NCBI GenBank assembly: GCA_001942415.1 | Contig: MKJX01000172.1 | Coordinates: 40,399 to 74,783, forward strand | DNA length: 34,385 nt | Direction of reading: 5' to 3' | From: Pseudonocardia sp. CNS-139 | Lineage (GTDB): Bacteria > Actinomycetota > Actinomycetes > Mycobacteriales > Pseudonocardiaceae | Shown: piece by piece, positions 16,859-25,601 of the stretch | Numbering within the stretch: the first letter of the stretch is position 1 | How the letters are laid out: each line of letters begins with the position of its first letter | The notes under the pieces: model-generated | Database searches by the model: none | What the model saw: only the letters and a program-made list of their open reading frames with translations | What the model was told of the DNA's origin: nothing | Translations under genes and position numbers: made by a program

Positions 16859-17949
16859 GTGGCCAGGCCCAGGTACACCGAGGCCACGTCGAGGCGGGAG
16901 GCCAGCAGGGCGGCCCGCAGCAGCGCGGCGTGCCGGACCCCGCGGGCGACCTCGTCCACCGGGTGCTGCACGTCGGCCGCGGGCCAGCCGCGACCCGCCC
17001 GGCGCAGCGTCACCTGGCCGGGGTCATCCTCCCCGGTCGCGAGCAGGACGAGCCGGACGGGGGGTGCCTCGGAGGCCCCGTCCGGATCGGCGAACGGATC
17101 CCGGAAGATGTCGGCGCCCGCGGCCCCGCGGTCCAGCGCCCGGACCAGTCCGGTGGCCGTCGCGGCCTCCGCGACCTCCCCCGCGTGCGCGACGATCCCC
17201 GCGTGCGTCGCGAGCGCCGCGGCGCCGTGGCGGGCGACGGCGGCCGCGAGCCGGTCGGTGCCCCACAGGAGCGGCGTGTGGTCGGCGAGCCGCAGGGCCA
17301 GCGACTTCGCCGGGTTCATGAACGGCTCGTGGCCCGGCTGGTTGCGCTCGGCCTCGGCGTCGAGCGTGTCGGCCAGCACCTCCAGCCCGGGGTCGATCGG
17401 AGCGCCGTCCGGCCCCGGGAGCATGTCGAGCGCACCGAGTACGGCGAGCCCGACGGCCAGCGCCCGCGGCAGGTCGAGCCCCGGCGGCACCGGGATGCGC
17501 GGCTCCACCAGCCGGGCGCGGCCCGCGCCCGCCGACGCGACCGGGCCCTCGTCCGGTGCCGAGAGCACCACCTCCGCGCCGCGGCGGACGGCCCGGCCGA
17601 CGCTGTCGGCGAGCTCGTCGTCGGTGGCCTCCGCGGTGTGCGCGACCACGACGTCCAGCGGGCCGATCCACGCCGGGACCAGGTCGGTCACGACGACGGG
17701 GACGGCGGCCGTCGGGCCGAGCAGCGCGGCGAGCAGGTCGGCCGCCGCGCCGGACGTGCCGGGACGGCGCAGCAGCACGAGCGCCCGCGGACGGTGCCCG
17801 GCCAGCGCGGCGACGCCGGCCTCGGCAGCCGCCGACGCGGCCGACCGCACCTGCGCGCCGGCCGTGGCCGCCGACCGGAGCACCCCGCCGGTGTCCAGCG
17901 CGGCGAGCGCTCTCGGGTCCGCGAGCAGGGTGTCGTCGAGCACGGTCAA
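16837..17949 (-). CDS. SIS-domain phosphosugar isomerase-like protein (Rv3256c type)
   Basis: An intact protein of about 370 residues. Actinomycete homologues in this position are annotated as SIS-domain proteins or phosphoglucose/phosphomannose isomerase-like. Visible: an N-terminal LLADPRALAALDTGGVLRSAA, a sugar-isomerase-type core (RALVLLRRPGTSGAAADLLA), VVTDLVPAWIGPLDVVVAHT, VLSAPDEGPVA, a segment EAERNQPGHEPFMNPAKSLA, and a second lobe with TPLLWGTDRLAAAVARHGAA. Its place between a Trm112-like gene and manA suggests a role in mannose metabolism, but no activity is established for the group to my knowledge. The start is TTG at 17949 overlapping the upstream stop, or GTG at 17943. Confidence 0.75.
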   Translation of the reverse strand: MTVLDDTLLADPRALAALDTGGVLRSAATAGAQVRSAASAAAEAGVAALAGHRPRALVLLRRPGTSGAAADLLAALLGPTAAVPVVVTDLVPAWIGPLDVVVAHTAEATDDELADSVGRAVRRGAEVVLSAPDEGPVASAGAGRARLVEPRIPVPPGLDLPRALAVGLAVLGALDMLPGPDGAPIDPGLEVLADTLDAEAERNQPGHEPFMNPAKSLALRLADHTPLLWGTDRLAAAVARHGAAALATHAGIVAHAGEVAEAATATGLVRALDRGAAGADIFRDPFADPDGASEAPPVRLVLLATGEDDPGQVTLRRAGRGWPAADVQHPVDEVARGVRHAALLRAALLASRLDVASVYLGLATRMIEPA

Positions 17950-18140
17950 TCGCCGGCCGCGCTCGGGGTGGGCGAGTCCGCCGGCGGGATGGCCTCGTCG
18001 AGCAGGAGCACCGGGATGCCGTCCACGACGGGGAACCCACGGCCGCACAACGTGCACGTGAGCACGTCGGCGGCCGGGTCGGACGGCGTGCCCGGCCGCA
18101 GCGGCGCGTGGTCGTCCGACGGGCAGGCCAGGATGTCCAT
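17946..18140 (-). CDS. Trm112-family zinc-ribbon small protein
   Basis: 64 residues. LACPSDDHAPLRPG and LTCTLCGRGFPVVDGIPVLL give the Trm112 pattern. The first knuckle has a single Cys (CPSDDH) rather than CPxC; the second is CTLC. Trm112-like proteins activate methyltransferases, but in this operon the role of the actinomycete form is unknown. Its stop overlaps the start of the SIS gene. The ATG at 18140 is 125 bases after manB; GGAG lies further upstream than ideal. Confidence 0.85.
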   Translation of the reverse strand: MDILACPSDDHAPLRPGTPSDPAADVLTCTLCGRGFPVVDGIPVLLLDEAIPPADSPTPSAAGD

Positions 18141-18265
18141 CAGCTGGGGGGTCGAGCTCTACGGCCACGGTCTCCTCTTTCTCCGTGCAGGCGCTCCCCG
18201 CGATGCTGCCAGTGCACCACGCGGAGCGCCGGTCCGGCGGGCACGCTGCTGGCGAACGCTGCCCG

Positions 18266-19626
18266 TCAGGCGCGGACGACCGCCAGCACCTCGTCGCGCA
18301 GCGCAGCCACCGCGCCCGCGTCCTCGGCCTCGACGTTGAGCCGCAGCAGCGGCTCCGTGTTGGAGGCGCGCAGGTTGAACCACGCGCCTCCGGGCAGGCG
18401 GACGGTCAGCCCGTCCAGCTCGTCCAGCTCGGCGCCCGCGTGCGCCGCGTAGCGCTCCTTGACGGCGGCGACCCGGGCGCCTGGTCGGCCACCGTGGAGT
18501 TCACCTCTCCCGAGGCGCAGTACCGCTCGTAGGACGACATCAGCTCGGACAGCGGCCGGTCCTGCTCGCCGAGCGCCGCGAGCACGTGCAGGGCCGCGAG
18601 CATGCCCGAGTCGGCGTTCCAGAACTCGCGGAAGTAGTAGTGCGCGGAGTGCTCGCCGCCGAACACCGCGCCGGTCTCGGCCATCGTCTGCTTGATGAAC
18701 GAGTGGCCGACACGGGTGCGCACGGGCCGCCCGCCCAGCTCGGTGACGATCTCCGGGACGGCCCGGGACGTGATCAGGTTGTGGATCACCGAGGCGCCCG
18801 GCTGCTTGGCCAGCTCGCGCGTGGCGACCAGCGCGGTGATGGCGCTCGGGCTGACCGGCTCGCCGCGCTCGTCCACCACGAAGCAGCGGTCCGCGTCCCC
18901 GTCGAACGCGACGCCGATGTCGGCACCTTCGGTGACCATGCGTTTCTGCAGGTCGACGAGATTGGCCGGGTCGAGCGGGTTGGCCTCGTGGTTCGGGAAG
19001 GACCCGTCCAGCTCGAAGTACATCGGCACGACCTCGAACGGGAGCCCCGCGAAGACGGCCGGGACGGTGTGCCCGCCCATGCCGTTGCCGGCGTCGACGA
19101 CCACCCGCAGCGGGCGGCTGCCGCGCAGGTCGACGAGCCCGTGCAGGAACGCGGCGTAGTCGGCGAGCATCTCGCGGGTGCTGACCGTGCCGCCGCCCGG
19201 CCCGTCCGGCACCCCGGCCTCGACGGCCGCGCGGATCGCGGCGAGCCCGGTGTCCTGCCCGATCGGGGCGGCGCCCGCGCGGCAGAGCTTGATGCCGTTG
19301 TACTTGGCGGGGTTGTGGCTCGCGGTGAACATCGCGCCGGGCAGGTCGAGCCGGCCGGAGGCGAAGTACAGCATGTCGGTGCTGGCCAGGCCGATCGAGA
19401 CGACGTCGAGGCCCTGCCCGGTGACGCCGTCGGCGAACGCGGCCGCCAGCCCGGGCGAGCTGTCGCGCATGTCGTGCCCCACGACCACTGCCGACGGCGC
19501 GGCCGGCTCGTCCCTCAGGAGCCGGGCCACCGCGGCACCGATGTCCCGCACGGTCGGGGCGTCCAGCTGCTCGCCGACGACGCCTCGGATGTCGTAGGCC
19601 TTCACGATCGCGGACAGGTCTGCCAC
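18266..19626 (-). CDS. manB: Phosphomannomutase/phosphoglucomutase (frameshifted)
   Basis: Converts mannose 6-phosphate to mannose 1-phosphate through a phosphoserine. All four domain signatures are present: FTASHNPAKYNGIKLCRAG (catalytic Ser), GVAFDGDADRCFVVD (magnesium loop), FGGEHSAHYYFREFWNAD (sugar specificity loop) and FNLRASNTEPLLRLNVEA (phosphate site). The start is GTG at 19626 (VADLSAIVKAYDIRGVVGE). One base of a CCC/GGG run is missing near 18480: after VADQA the frame continues RVAAVKERYAAH. About 453 residues is normal. It lies 40 bases downstream of DUF3499 and heads the mannose part of the operon. Confidence 0.92.
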
Positions 19627-19666
19627 GGGGGGAGACCCTAGCGGTCACCCGGTCAGGGCGGACGAG

Positions 19667-20023
19667 TCAGTCCTCGCCGGAGCCGGGGAGCACGCGGAGG
19701 TGACCGCGACGGCCGGTCGCCGCCGTCGGCGCCGCCTCGACCGGGCGATCCGCGCGGCCCGCCTCGCGCACGGCCTCGGCGAGCGCGGTGAGGTCGTCGC
19801 TGCTCGGCGGGGGCGCCGCGAACTCGCCCTCGAAGCGCACGACCTCCCAGCCACGTGGCGCCGTCAGCCGGTGCGCGTGCTGGGTGCAGAGGTCGTAGGA
19901 ATGCGGCTCGGCCTGCGTGGCCAGCGGACCCACGACGGCCGTCGAGTCGGCGTAGACGTAGGTGAGCGTGGCCACCGCGAGCTCGGTGCACCCGGTCCGC
20001 GAACACCGCCGCACACTCAGCAC
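19667..20023 (-). CDS. DUF3499-family protein
   Basis: An actinomycete-specific small protein. VRRCSRTGCTELAVATLTYVY holds the first CxxxxC pair, and EPHSYDLCTQHAHRLTAPRGWEVVRF holds a CxxH, together a likely zinc ribbon. The tail is low-complexity. GTG at 20023 is chosen because homologues start just before SVRRCSRTGC; the frame is open to a GTG at 20056. It is the first gene of the manB-manA operon and divergent from the metallopeptidase gene, as at Rv3258c/Rv3259. Function unknown. Confidence 0.85.
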   Translation of the reverse strand: MLSVRRCSRTGCTELAVATLTYVYADSTAVVGPLATQAEPHSYDLCTQHAHRLTAPRGWEVVRFEGEFAAPPPSSDDLTALAEAVREAGRADRPVEAAPTAATGRRGHLRVLPGSGED

Positions 20024-20127
20024 GCCGTCGACGATACTCCCGGCGCGCCGCTTCACCCGAGCGCGACGCGCGGCGACTGCGCCGTCGCGGAACCGGCCGC
20101 GACGCCCGGCGACGTAGGATTCGGCGG

Positions 20128-20607
20128 GTGACGACCGCGCGCCGCACGCTGCGCCGCTCGCCCCGCAGGCGGGACCGCCGGGGGCGGGGACTGCGCGGGC
20201 TGATGTATCCGGCCACCACTCCCGCCTCGCGCACCCGCGCCGAGAAGTTCGACGCCATGGTGCTGGAGGCGCTCGAACCGATCGAGCAGCGCTGGGGATC
20301 CGAGCTGGCCGACCTCGACCTCGCCGTCGACGAGGTCCCCGAGGTGGACGAGACCTCGCCGGACGACGTCGTGTGGGGGCAGGGCGTGCTGGCCGACGTC
20401 GGGGTGCCGCTCGCGCAGCTCGTCCCGGCGGGCGTCGACCCGGAGGGGATGCCGTCGCGGGCCCGGATCGTGATCTACCGGCGCCCGCTGGAGGCCCGCG
20501 CCCGCGGCGGGGCGGACCTGGCCGAGCTGCTGCACGAGGTGCTCGTCGAGCAGGTGGCGGAGTACCTCAACATCGAGCCCGACGCGGTGGACGGCGGCGA
20601 GAGCTGA
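20128..20607 (+). CDS. Metallopeptidase-family (zincin-like) protein, Rv3259 type
   Basis: A 159-residue protein of the family usually annotated as metallopeptidase. After an Arg-rich start it reads TRAEKFDAMVLEALEPIEQRW, ADLDLAVDEVPEVDE, VPLAQLVPAG, ARIVIYRRPLEARA and LAELLHEVLVEQVAEYLNIEPD. Zincin members of this fold have HExxHxxxH; here the helix reads HEVLVEQVAEYL, keeping His-Glu but with Glu in place of the second His, so catalysis is doubtful. The same degenerate form is common in actinomycetes as far as I recall. Start GTG at 20128. Intact. Confidence 0.8.
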   Translation: MTTARRTLRRSPRRRDRRGRGLRGLMYPATTPASRTRAEKFDAMVLEALEPIEQRWGSELADLDLAVDEVPEVDETSPDDVVWGQGVLADVGVPLAQLVPAGVDPEGMPSRARIVIYRRPLEARARGGADLAELLHEVLVEQVAEYLNIEPDAVDGGES

Positions 20608-20627
20608 GCGTCGCGTCCCGCCCCGTA

Positions 20628-20682
20628 TTGCAGGAAAGCCACCCCCATGCAGCGTGGCTGCACGAGGGTGGCTTTCCTGCAA
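20628..20682. terminator. Bidirectional hairpin, AAAGCCAC repeat family copy 2
   Basis: A perfect 17-bp stem, TTGCAGGAAAGCCACCC at 20628-20644 with GGGTGGCTTTCCTGCAA at 20666-20682. A nested stem, TGCAGC / GCTGCA, lies in the loop. It sits between convergent genes (stops at 20607 plus and 20709 minus) and shares its core with the hairpins at 5963 and 25533. Confidence 0.85.
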
Positions 20683-20708
20683 GTCGGCGGCGCGGGAACG
20701 GCGAGGGC

Positions 20709-21041
20709 TCAGCCCGCGGCGCGGCGCAACCTTCTGCGCTCGCGCTCGGACAGCCCGCCCCAGATCCCGAACCTCTCGTCGTGCGCGAGCGCGTACTCCA
20801 GGCACTCGGCCCGAACCTCGCATCCCGAACAGATGCGCTTGGCCTCTCGTGTGGAGCCGCCCTTCTCGGGGAAGAACGCCTCCGGGTCCGTCTGCGCGCA
20901 GAGTGCGCGTTCCTGCCAGTCCTGCTGTTCTGCGTCCCCCGTGTCGAACCCGACCAACGCCTCCCCGAAGGGGTCAGCAGCGGGGTAAGGAACCCCAGCG
21001 GTCGTGTCGACCAACTCCATCGCGGCTGTGATCACGTTCAC
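20709..21041 (-). CDS. whiB2: WhiB2/WhmD-type iron-sulfur transcriptional regulator
   Basis: A Wbl-family regulator of division and development that holds a [4Fe-4S] cluster and works with the housekeeping sigma factor. The four cysteines are in DWQERALCAQTDPEAFFPEK and KRICSGCEVRAECLEYALAH. The GIWGG turn and the basic tail ERERRRLRR complete the family pattern. The segment EAFFPEKGGSTREAKRIC, and synteny with the metallopeptidase, DUF3499 and manB genes, identify the WhiB2 (whmD, streptomycete whiB) subgroup. GTG at 21041 is favoured by GGGAGG seven bases upstream; an internal ATG at 21020 gives a shorter form. Confidence 0.92.
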   Translation of the reverse strand: MNVITAAMELVDTTAGVPYPAADPFGEALVGFDTGDAEQQDWQERALCAQTDPEAFFPEKGGSTREAKRICSGCEVRAECLEYALAHDERFGIWGGLSERERRRLRRAAG

Positions 21042-21216
21042 TCGCCCACCTCCCCCGCGCGCCCGGCGAATGGCTGTGGCTGAAGCTACTGGCTCCGAAT
21101 GACAGCGATGTAAGTACAGTCCTGTCAGTCGGACCTTGGCAAGCCGTAGCTTCCGACCGGGTGACGGACTACACCCGGTCGGAAGCGCGTGGCGCGCTGG
21201 TCAGCAGAATGGACCC
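21042..21216. promoter_or_regulatory. Divergent promoter region of whiB2 and the site-2 protease
   Basis: An unusually AT-containing stretch at about 21075-21135. It includes GACAG / CTGTC half-sites around 21101-21126, a candidate dyad on the whiB2 side. No exact -10/-35 pair can be assigned with confidence. Confidence 0.4.
21149..21186. promoter_or_regulatory. Strong hairpin in the leader of the site-2 protease gene
   Basis: A perfect 15-bp stem, GCTTCCGACCGGGTG at 21149-21163 with CACCCGGTCGGAAGC at 21172-21186, loop of 8. It lies between divergent genes, 30 bases before the protease start, so it is not a gene-end terminator. It could be an attenuator, a translational block or a large operator. 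Confidence 0.7.
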
Positions 21217-21989
21217 GTGGCAGACGTGTCGAACCGGGTCAGCCCGTGGTTCCTGCTCCTCGTGGCGATCGCGGTCGGTGGCGGGGCGCTCACCGTGGTC
21301 GGCACGCCGACGGCGCCCGCGGCCCGTCCGCGCTCCTGACCGCGGGAGTTGTCCTGCTCGTCCTCGGCGGATGGGCGGTGTCGCTGTGCCTGCACGAGTT
21401 CGGGCACGCGTACGTCGCGTACCGCAGCGGCGACTGGACCGTCCGCGGCAAGGGCTACCTGACGCTCGACATCCGCCGGTACACGGACATCGGGCTGTCG
21501 TTCGTGCTCCCCCTGGTGTTCCTCCTTCTGGGTGGCATCCCCCTCCCGGGCGGCGCCGTATGGATCAACCACGGGCTCATCCGGTCGCGCCCGCGGCAGA
21601 GCCTCGTGTCGCTCGCCGGACCGCTCATGAACCTCGTGATCGGCGTGCTGCTCGCCGCCGCGGTGACGCTGGTGCCGGACATGCCGATCGGTCTGGTCGC
21701 CGGGCTGTCGGCGCTCGCGTTCATCCAGGTGCTGGCGTTCGTGCTCAACATCCTCCCGATCCCCGGCCTCGACGGGTTCGGTGTGATCGAGCCGTACCTG
21801 TCGATGCCGATGCGGCAGTTCGCGGCGAAGGTGCGGCCGTGGGCGACGATCGTGCTGTTCCTGCTGATCGTCGGGTTGCCGGGTGTTTCCCGGCTGTTCC
21901 TGGAATTGGGCTCGGCGGTGTTCTCGGCAATCGGCGGCGACGTCCTGGCCGCGAGCTACGGTTACAGCCTTCTCCTCTTCTGGCGGTAG
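21217..21989 (+). CDS. Site-2 protease family (M50) membrane metalloprotease (frameshifted)
   Basis: An intramembrane zinc protease that would cut membrane-bound substrates such as anti-sigma factors. The catalytic motif LHEFGHAYVAY (HExxH) is in the second hydrophobic segment. The third zinc ligand is in LNILPIPGLDGFGVIEPYL (NPxPxLDG-like). Several further membrane segments include LSFVLPLVFLLLGGIPLP and TIVLFLLIVGLPGVSRLFL. An N-terminal segment (WFLLLVAIAVGGGALTVVG) begins at GTG 21217. One base is missing near 21322, after which the frame continues GPSALLTAGVVLLVLGG. No sigma/anti-sigma pair is adjacent, so the substrate is unknown. Confidence 0.82.
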
Positions 21990-22055
21990 CCGATGAGTTC
22001 CGGCCCGGGCCGCCGTCACACGTTCTGAACCCGAACCGGACGGAGGGAGCAGAAC

Positions 22056-22622
22056 GTGACACAGCACGCGATCCACGAGGACCGCCCGCCCGGTTCCTCG
22101 ACAAGGCCGTCGAGGACGTGCCGACGGCGGTCGGGGGCGCCCGACACCCTGCTGTACTAGAGCGGCGACCAGGCGGTCTTCGCCGAGCACGAGGCGACGC
22201 TGCGGGTGCTCGGCGGCGACACGGTGTACCTCGGTGAGGAGCCGGATCTCCCGGCGCTCTACGAGATGGCGGTCGGCGGCACGCTGCCGCCGCCGCTCGT
22301 CGCGTTCTGTCAGGGTGCGGCGGTCGTGCAGTAACGCGGGCTGCCGGCGGCGTCGATCGTGCGGTTCACGGTGAAGTGGCTGGAGATGATCGGCACCGTC
22401 CTGCCGACGCCGGCTGCGGAGATCGACAGCGGCGACTACTCCGACCCGCTGTCCACCATCGACCTCTTCCACGCCGGGATGGCCGACGAGCACCGGATCG
22501 GCATCGAGGCGAACGTGGACGTCGCCTGGCTCTCGCCGCTGCACGACATCGTGGAACGAGTGGTGGCCGCCGGGTACGGCCCGCAGAGCATCTCGGCGCT
22601 CACCGAGGTGCTGCTGAACTGA
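22056..22622 (+). pseudogene. Decayed NAD(P)-dependent oxidoreductase, imine-reductase/6PGDH-like
   Basis: Only the C-terminal half of an imine-reductase-like enzyme remains. FLDKAVEDVPTAVGG (in one frame) is followed in another by APDTLLY, a TAG stop (22158-22160), SGDQAVFAEHEATLRVLGG, then AFCQGAAVVQ, a TAA stop (22332-22334), and an open tail with VKWLEMIGTVLPTPAAEIDSG and STIDLFHAGMADEHRIG, ending at 22622. Both stops are in the same frame as the flanking similarity. The N-terminal Rossmann domain (about 110 residues) is absent. GTG at 22056 keeps a good ribosome-binding site (GGAGGG) but leads into the remnant almost at once. Two nonsense codons plus an N-terminal deletion indicate real decay, unlike the lone deletions elsewhere. 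Confidence 0.8.
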
Positions 22623-23162
22623 CCCCTGTGCGGGCGCGCGCCGCCGCCACCATCGCCGGGACGGTGTCACCGCCGCCGGGGAGGGCGTCGAGCGGCCACC
22701 AGCGCAGGTCGTCGGACTCGTCGCTGATCACCGGCACGGCACCGGCCGGCGCCCGCACGAGGAACCGCACGTCCAGGTGCCGGGTCGGGACGCCGAGCGA
22801 GCAGGTGATCGGGTGCACGTCGACGTGCAGCACGCCCGGCTCCAGCACGAGCCCGTCGATGCCCGACTCCTCGCGGGCCTCGCGCAGCGCGGCGTCGGCC
22901 AGCGAGGCGTCCTCCGGCTCGCAGTGCCGCCGAGCTGGATCCACAGCCCGACCCGCGGGTGCAGCGTGAGCAGCGTGTTCTCCTCCGCGGCGTCCAGGAC
23001 CAGCGCGGATGCCGTGAGGTGCCCGGCCGCGCACGAGCGCGAACAGGCGTCGTCGGGACGGGCGGCGAGGAACGCGAGCAGCGCCTCCCGCACGGCCTTC
23101 TGGTCGCGCTCGGCCGGGTGCCAGGCGGTCAGCTCCGCGGCCGCGACGGCCGGCGCTACCAC
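22600..23162 (-). CDS. NUDIX hydrolase (frameshifted)
   Basis: A nucleoside-diphosphate-X hydrolase of about 187 residues. [21 protein letters not shown] leads to [30 protein letters not shown], which is the NUDIX box (GGxCE then REAREESG) once one base missing near 22932 is restored. It continues to [20 protein letters not shown] and [11 protein letters not shown]. The start GTG at 23162 overlaps the fbiB stop, so it belongs to the fbiA-fbiB operon. Its last bases overlap the end of the opposite-strand pseudogene. The substrate is not predictable. Confidence 0.82.
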
Positions 23163-24495
23163 TCGACGAGCCCGGCTCCGGGCTCCCGCGGCGACCGCGG
23201 GACCGGCGGTTCCGCGGGCACGCCCACGGCGACGGCGCCGAGCGGCTGCCAGTCGGGCGGGAGGTCCAGCGCGGCCCGCACGACGTCCGGGGCGAAGATC
23301 GTGGAGCCGACCCAGCAGGAGCCGAGCCCCTCGGCGGCCAGCGCCACCAGCAGCGACTGCACCGCCGCCCCACCGGCCACGGTGAACATCGTCCGTTCGC
23401 CGACGCGCCGGGCGTCGTCGGGGTAGGCGTGCATCCCGTCGCCGGTGCGGAACGCCAGCACCAGCTCCGGGGCCCGGCGCAGCAGGTCGCCGCGGCGCAT
23501 GCGGCGGCCGACCTCGTCCGGCGGGCGGCCGTCGGCCTCCAGGTGCTCCTGCCACCGCGCCGCCATCGCGTCCAGCAGTGCCGTGCGACGCCCCGGGTCG
23601 CGCACCCAGGCGAACCGGATCGGCGTGCTGTGGTGCGGGGCCGGCGCCGTCAGCGCGACGCCCACCGCACGCCGCAGCGCGTCGGCGTCCACGGGCTCGT
23701 CGGCGAAGTCGCGCACGCTGCGCCGCAGCAGCACGGCCTCGCGACGGCCGCGGGCGATCGCCTCGTCGGTGCCGAGCCAGAACATGTCCTCGTCGAGCGG
23801 GCGGACCAGGTCGCGCGCGGTCGAGCCGTCGTCGACGGGCCGCAGCCCGCGCACGACCGCCACCGGGAGCCCACCGAGCTTGCCCTTGACGAGGTCGGCG
23901 GCGGCGGCCAGCTCGTCGGCCAGCGCCACCTCGGTGACCAGCAGCTCGTTGCCCTCGGCGTCGTGGCTGCCCTCGTAACGATGCAGCACGGGCACGCCCG
24001 CCGCGCCGATCGCGACGTCCGTCTGCCGACGCGCCACGTGCGGCCCAGCGTGTCCGTGACGACCACCGCGACCGTGACGCCGAGCCGGGCCGCGAGGTCG
24101 GCGCGCAGCCGGGCGGCGCTCGCGTCCGGGTCGGCGGGGAGCAGCGCCAGCTCGTCGCGGCGCACGTTCGAGCCGTCGACGCCCGCCGCGGCCTGCACGA
24201 TGCCGAGCTTCCCGGCGACGATCATCGTCTTGCCGCGCTGGGCCAGCACCCGCTCGGTCTCGGCGGCGACCAGCTCGCGGCGCAGCGCGTCGCGGGCCTC
24301 GGGGTCGGTCGGCGCCGCGACCAGCCGGCCCTCGACCTTGGAGAACACCTTCGACGTCACCACGACCACGTCGCCGTCGGCGAGCCACGGCGCGGCCTGC
24401 GCCACCGCGGCGCCGAGGTCGTCGCCGGGGCGGAACTCGGGCAGCCCGCGGACCGGGAGGACCGTGATGCCGTCCGGCGCGGCGTGGTCCGGCAC
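23156..24495 (-). CDS. fbiB: FbiB: coenzyme F420 gamma-glutamyl ligase with C-terminal nitroreductase domain (frameshifted)
   Basis: A two-domain F420 enzyme. The N-terminal CofE-like half (about residues 1-240) adds glutamates to F420-0: [51 protein letters not shown] and [14 protein letters not shown]. One base is missing near 24033, and the frame resumes as [19 protein letters not shown]. The C-terminal FMN nitroreductase half reduces dehydro-F420: [48 protein letters not shown] and [12 protein letters not shown]. Start is GTG at 24495 by comparison with homologues; a TTG at 24507 overlapping the fbiA stop is possible. It is translationally linked to fbiA and to the NUDIX gene. Confidence 0.92.
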
Positions 24496-24499
24496 CTGC

Positions 24500-25491
24500 T
24501 CAGGCAACTGCGGCCCCCGCCAGCTCCAGGGCGCGCCGGGCCATCTCGGCGGTCGCGTCCACGTCGGTCATCAGCAGCGGCACCGCGCGCACCTCGACGC
24601 CCGGGACGTCCGCGGTGTCGCCGGTGTGCACGAGCCAGCCGTCCAGCACGCCGCCGTCGGACCGGGCACCGTACAGCGTGGCGACCGCCTCCGCGCTGGT
24701 CTCGACGCCGATCGCGGTGAGGCACGCGTCGGCCATCCCGCGCAGCGGCTTCCCGCCGACGATCGGCGAGAGCCCGACGACCTTGGCCCGCGTCTCGCGC
24801 AGGGCGTCGCGCACGCCCGGCACGCCGAGGATCGTCCCGACGCTCACGACGGGGTTGGACGGGGCGAGCAGCACGGCGTCGGCCTCGGTGATGGCCTCGC
24901 GCGCGGCCGGGAGGACCCGCGCCTTGTCGGCCCCGATCGACACGAACCCGTGCGCCGCGGGCTCGGCCTTGAACCGCACCCACCACTCCTGGAAGTGGAT
25001 CGCCTTGCGGGCCTTGTCGCTGGTGGCGGGGTCGTCGACGATCACGTGCGTCTCGAAGTCGTCGTCGGTGGCGGGCAGCAGCGCGACGCCCGGCTGCCAG
25101 CGCGCGGACAGCGCCGCCATGACGTCGGAGAGCGGGTAGCCGGCGCGCAGCGCGTTGGTGCGCACGAGGTGGGTGGCGACGTCGCGGTCGCCGAGCCCGA
25201 ACCACGTCGCTCGGCGCCGTACGCCGCGAGCTCGTCGCGCACGGCCCACGTCTCGCCGGCCCGGCCCCAGCCGCGTTCGGCGTCGATGCCGCCGCCGAGC
25301 GTGTAGAGGCAGGTGTCGAGGTCGGGGCAGATCCGCAGGCCGTGCATCCAGACGTCGTCGCCGACGTTGACGACCGCGGTGACCTCGTGGTCCGACTCCC
25401 CCGGGCCGACGGCGGGGAGCCCCAGCGCCGCCTTCACCCCGAGCAGGAAGCGGGCGCCACCGACCCCGCCGACGAGGACCGTCACTCTCAC
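24500..25491 (-). CDS. fbiA: FbiA: 2-phospho-L-lactate/phosphoenolpyruvyl transferase of F420 synthesis (frameshifted)
   Basis: CofD-family enzyme joining the phosphorylated C3 unit to the deazaflavin Fo to give (dehydro)F420-0. [20 protein letters not shown] is the N-terminal nucleotide-type loop. [20 protein letters not shown] and [20 protein letters not shown] follow. After one missing base near 25212 come [50 protein letters not shown] and [18 protein letters not shown], all typical CofD. The start is GTG at 25491 or 25485. It is the first gene of fbiA-fbiB-NUDIX. The mycobacterial neighbourhood has the same pair next to whiB2. Confidence 0.93.
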
Positions 25492-25532
25492 CCGCGCGAG
25501 CCTACGCGGGGTGATCGCAGCCCCCGCCCCGA

Positions 25533-25587
25533 TGCCAGGAAAGCCACATCCAGGGCCGGGGATGACCTGAACGTGGCTGTCCTGGCA
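25533..25587 (-). terminator. Hairpin, AAAGCCAC repeat family copy 3
   Basis: TGCCAGGAAAGCCAC at 25533-25547 pairs with GTGGCTGTCCTGGCA at 25573-25587, with one mismatch. It lies just after the epoxide-hydrolase stop and before fbiA, so it separates two same-strand transcription units. It shares CAGGAAAGCCAC with copy 2. Confidence 0.75.
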
Positions 25588-25601
25588 GTGCGGGTGGCGG
25601 C

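Noticed and set aside
20557..20581. Active zinc site in the metallopeptidase-family protein
   Set aside because: The helix has His-Glu but Glu replaces the second His of HExxH, so a catalytic claim is not supported.
5963..25587. The three related hairpins as a CRISPR array
   Set aside because: They are inverted, not direct, repeats, lie many kilobases apart, have no spacers, and no cas gene is present.
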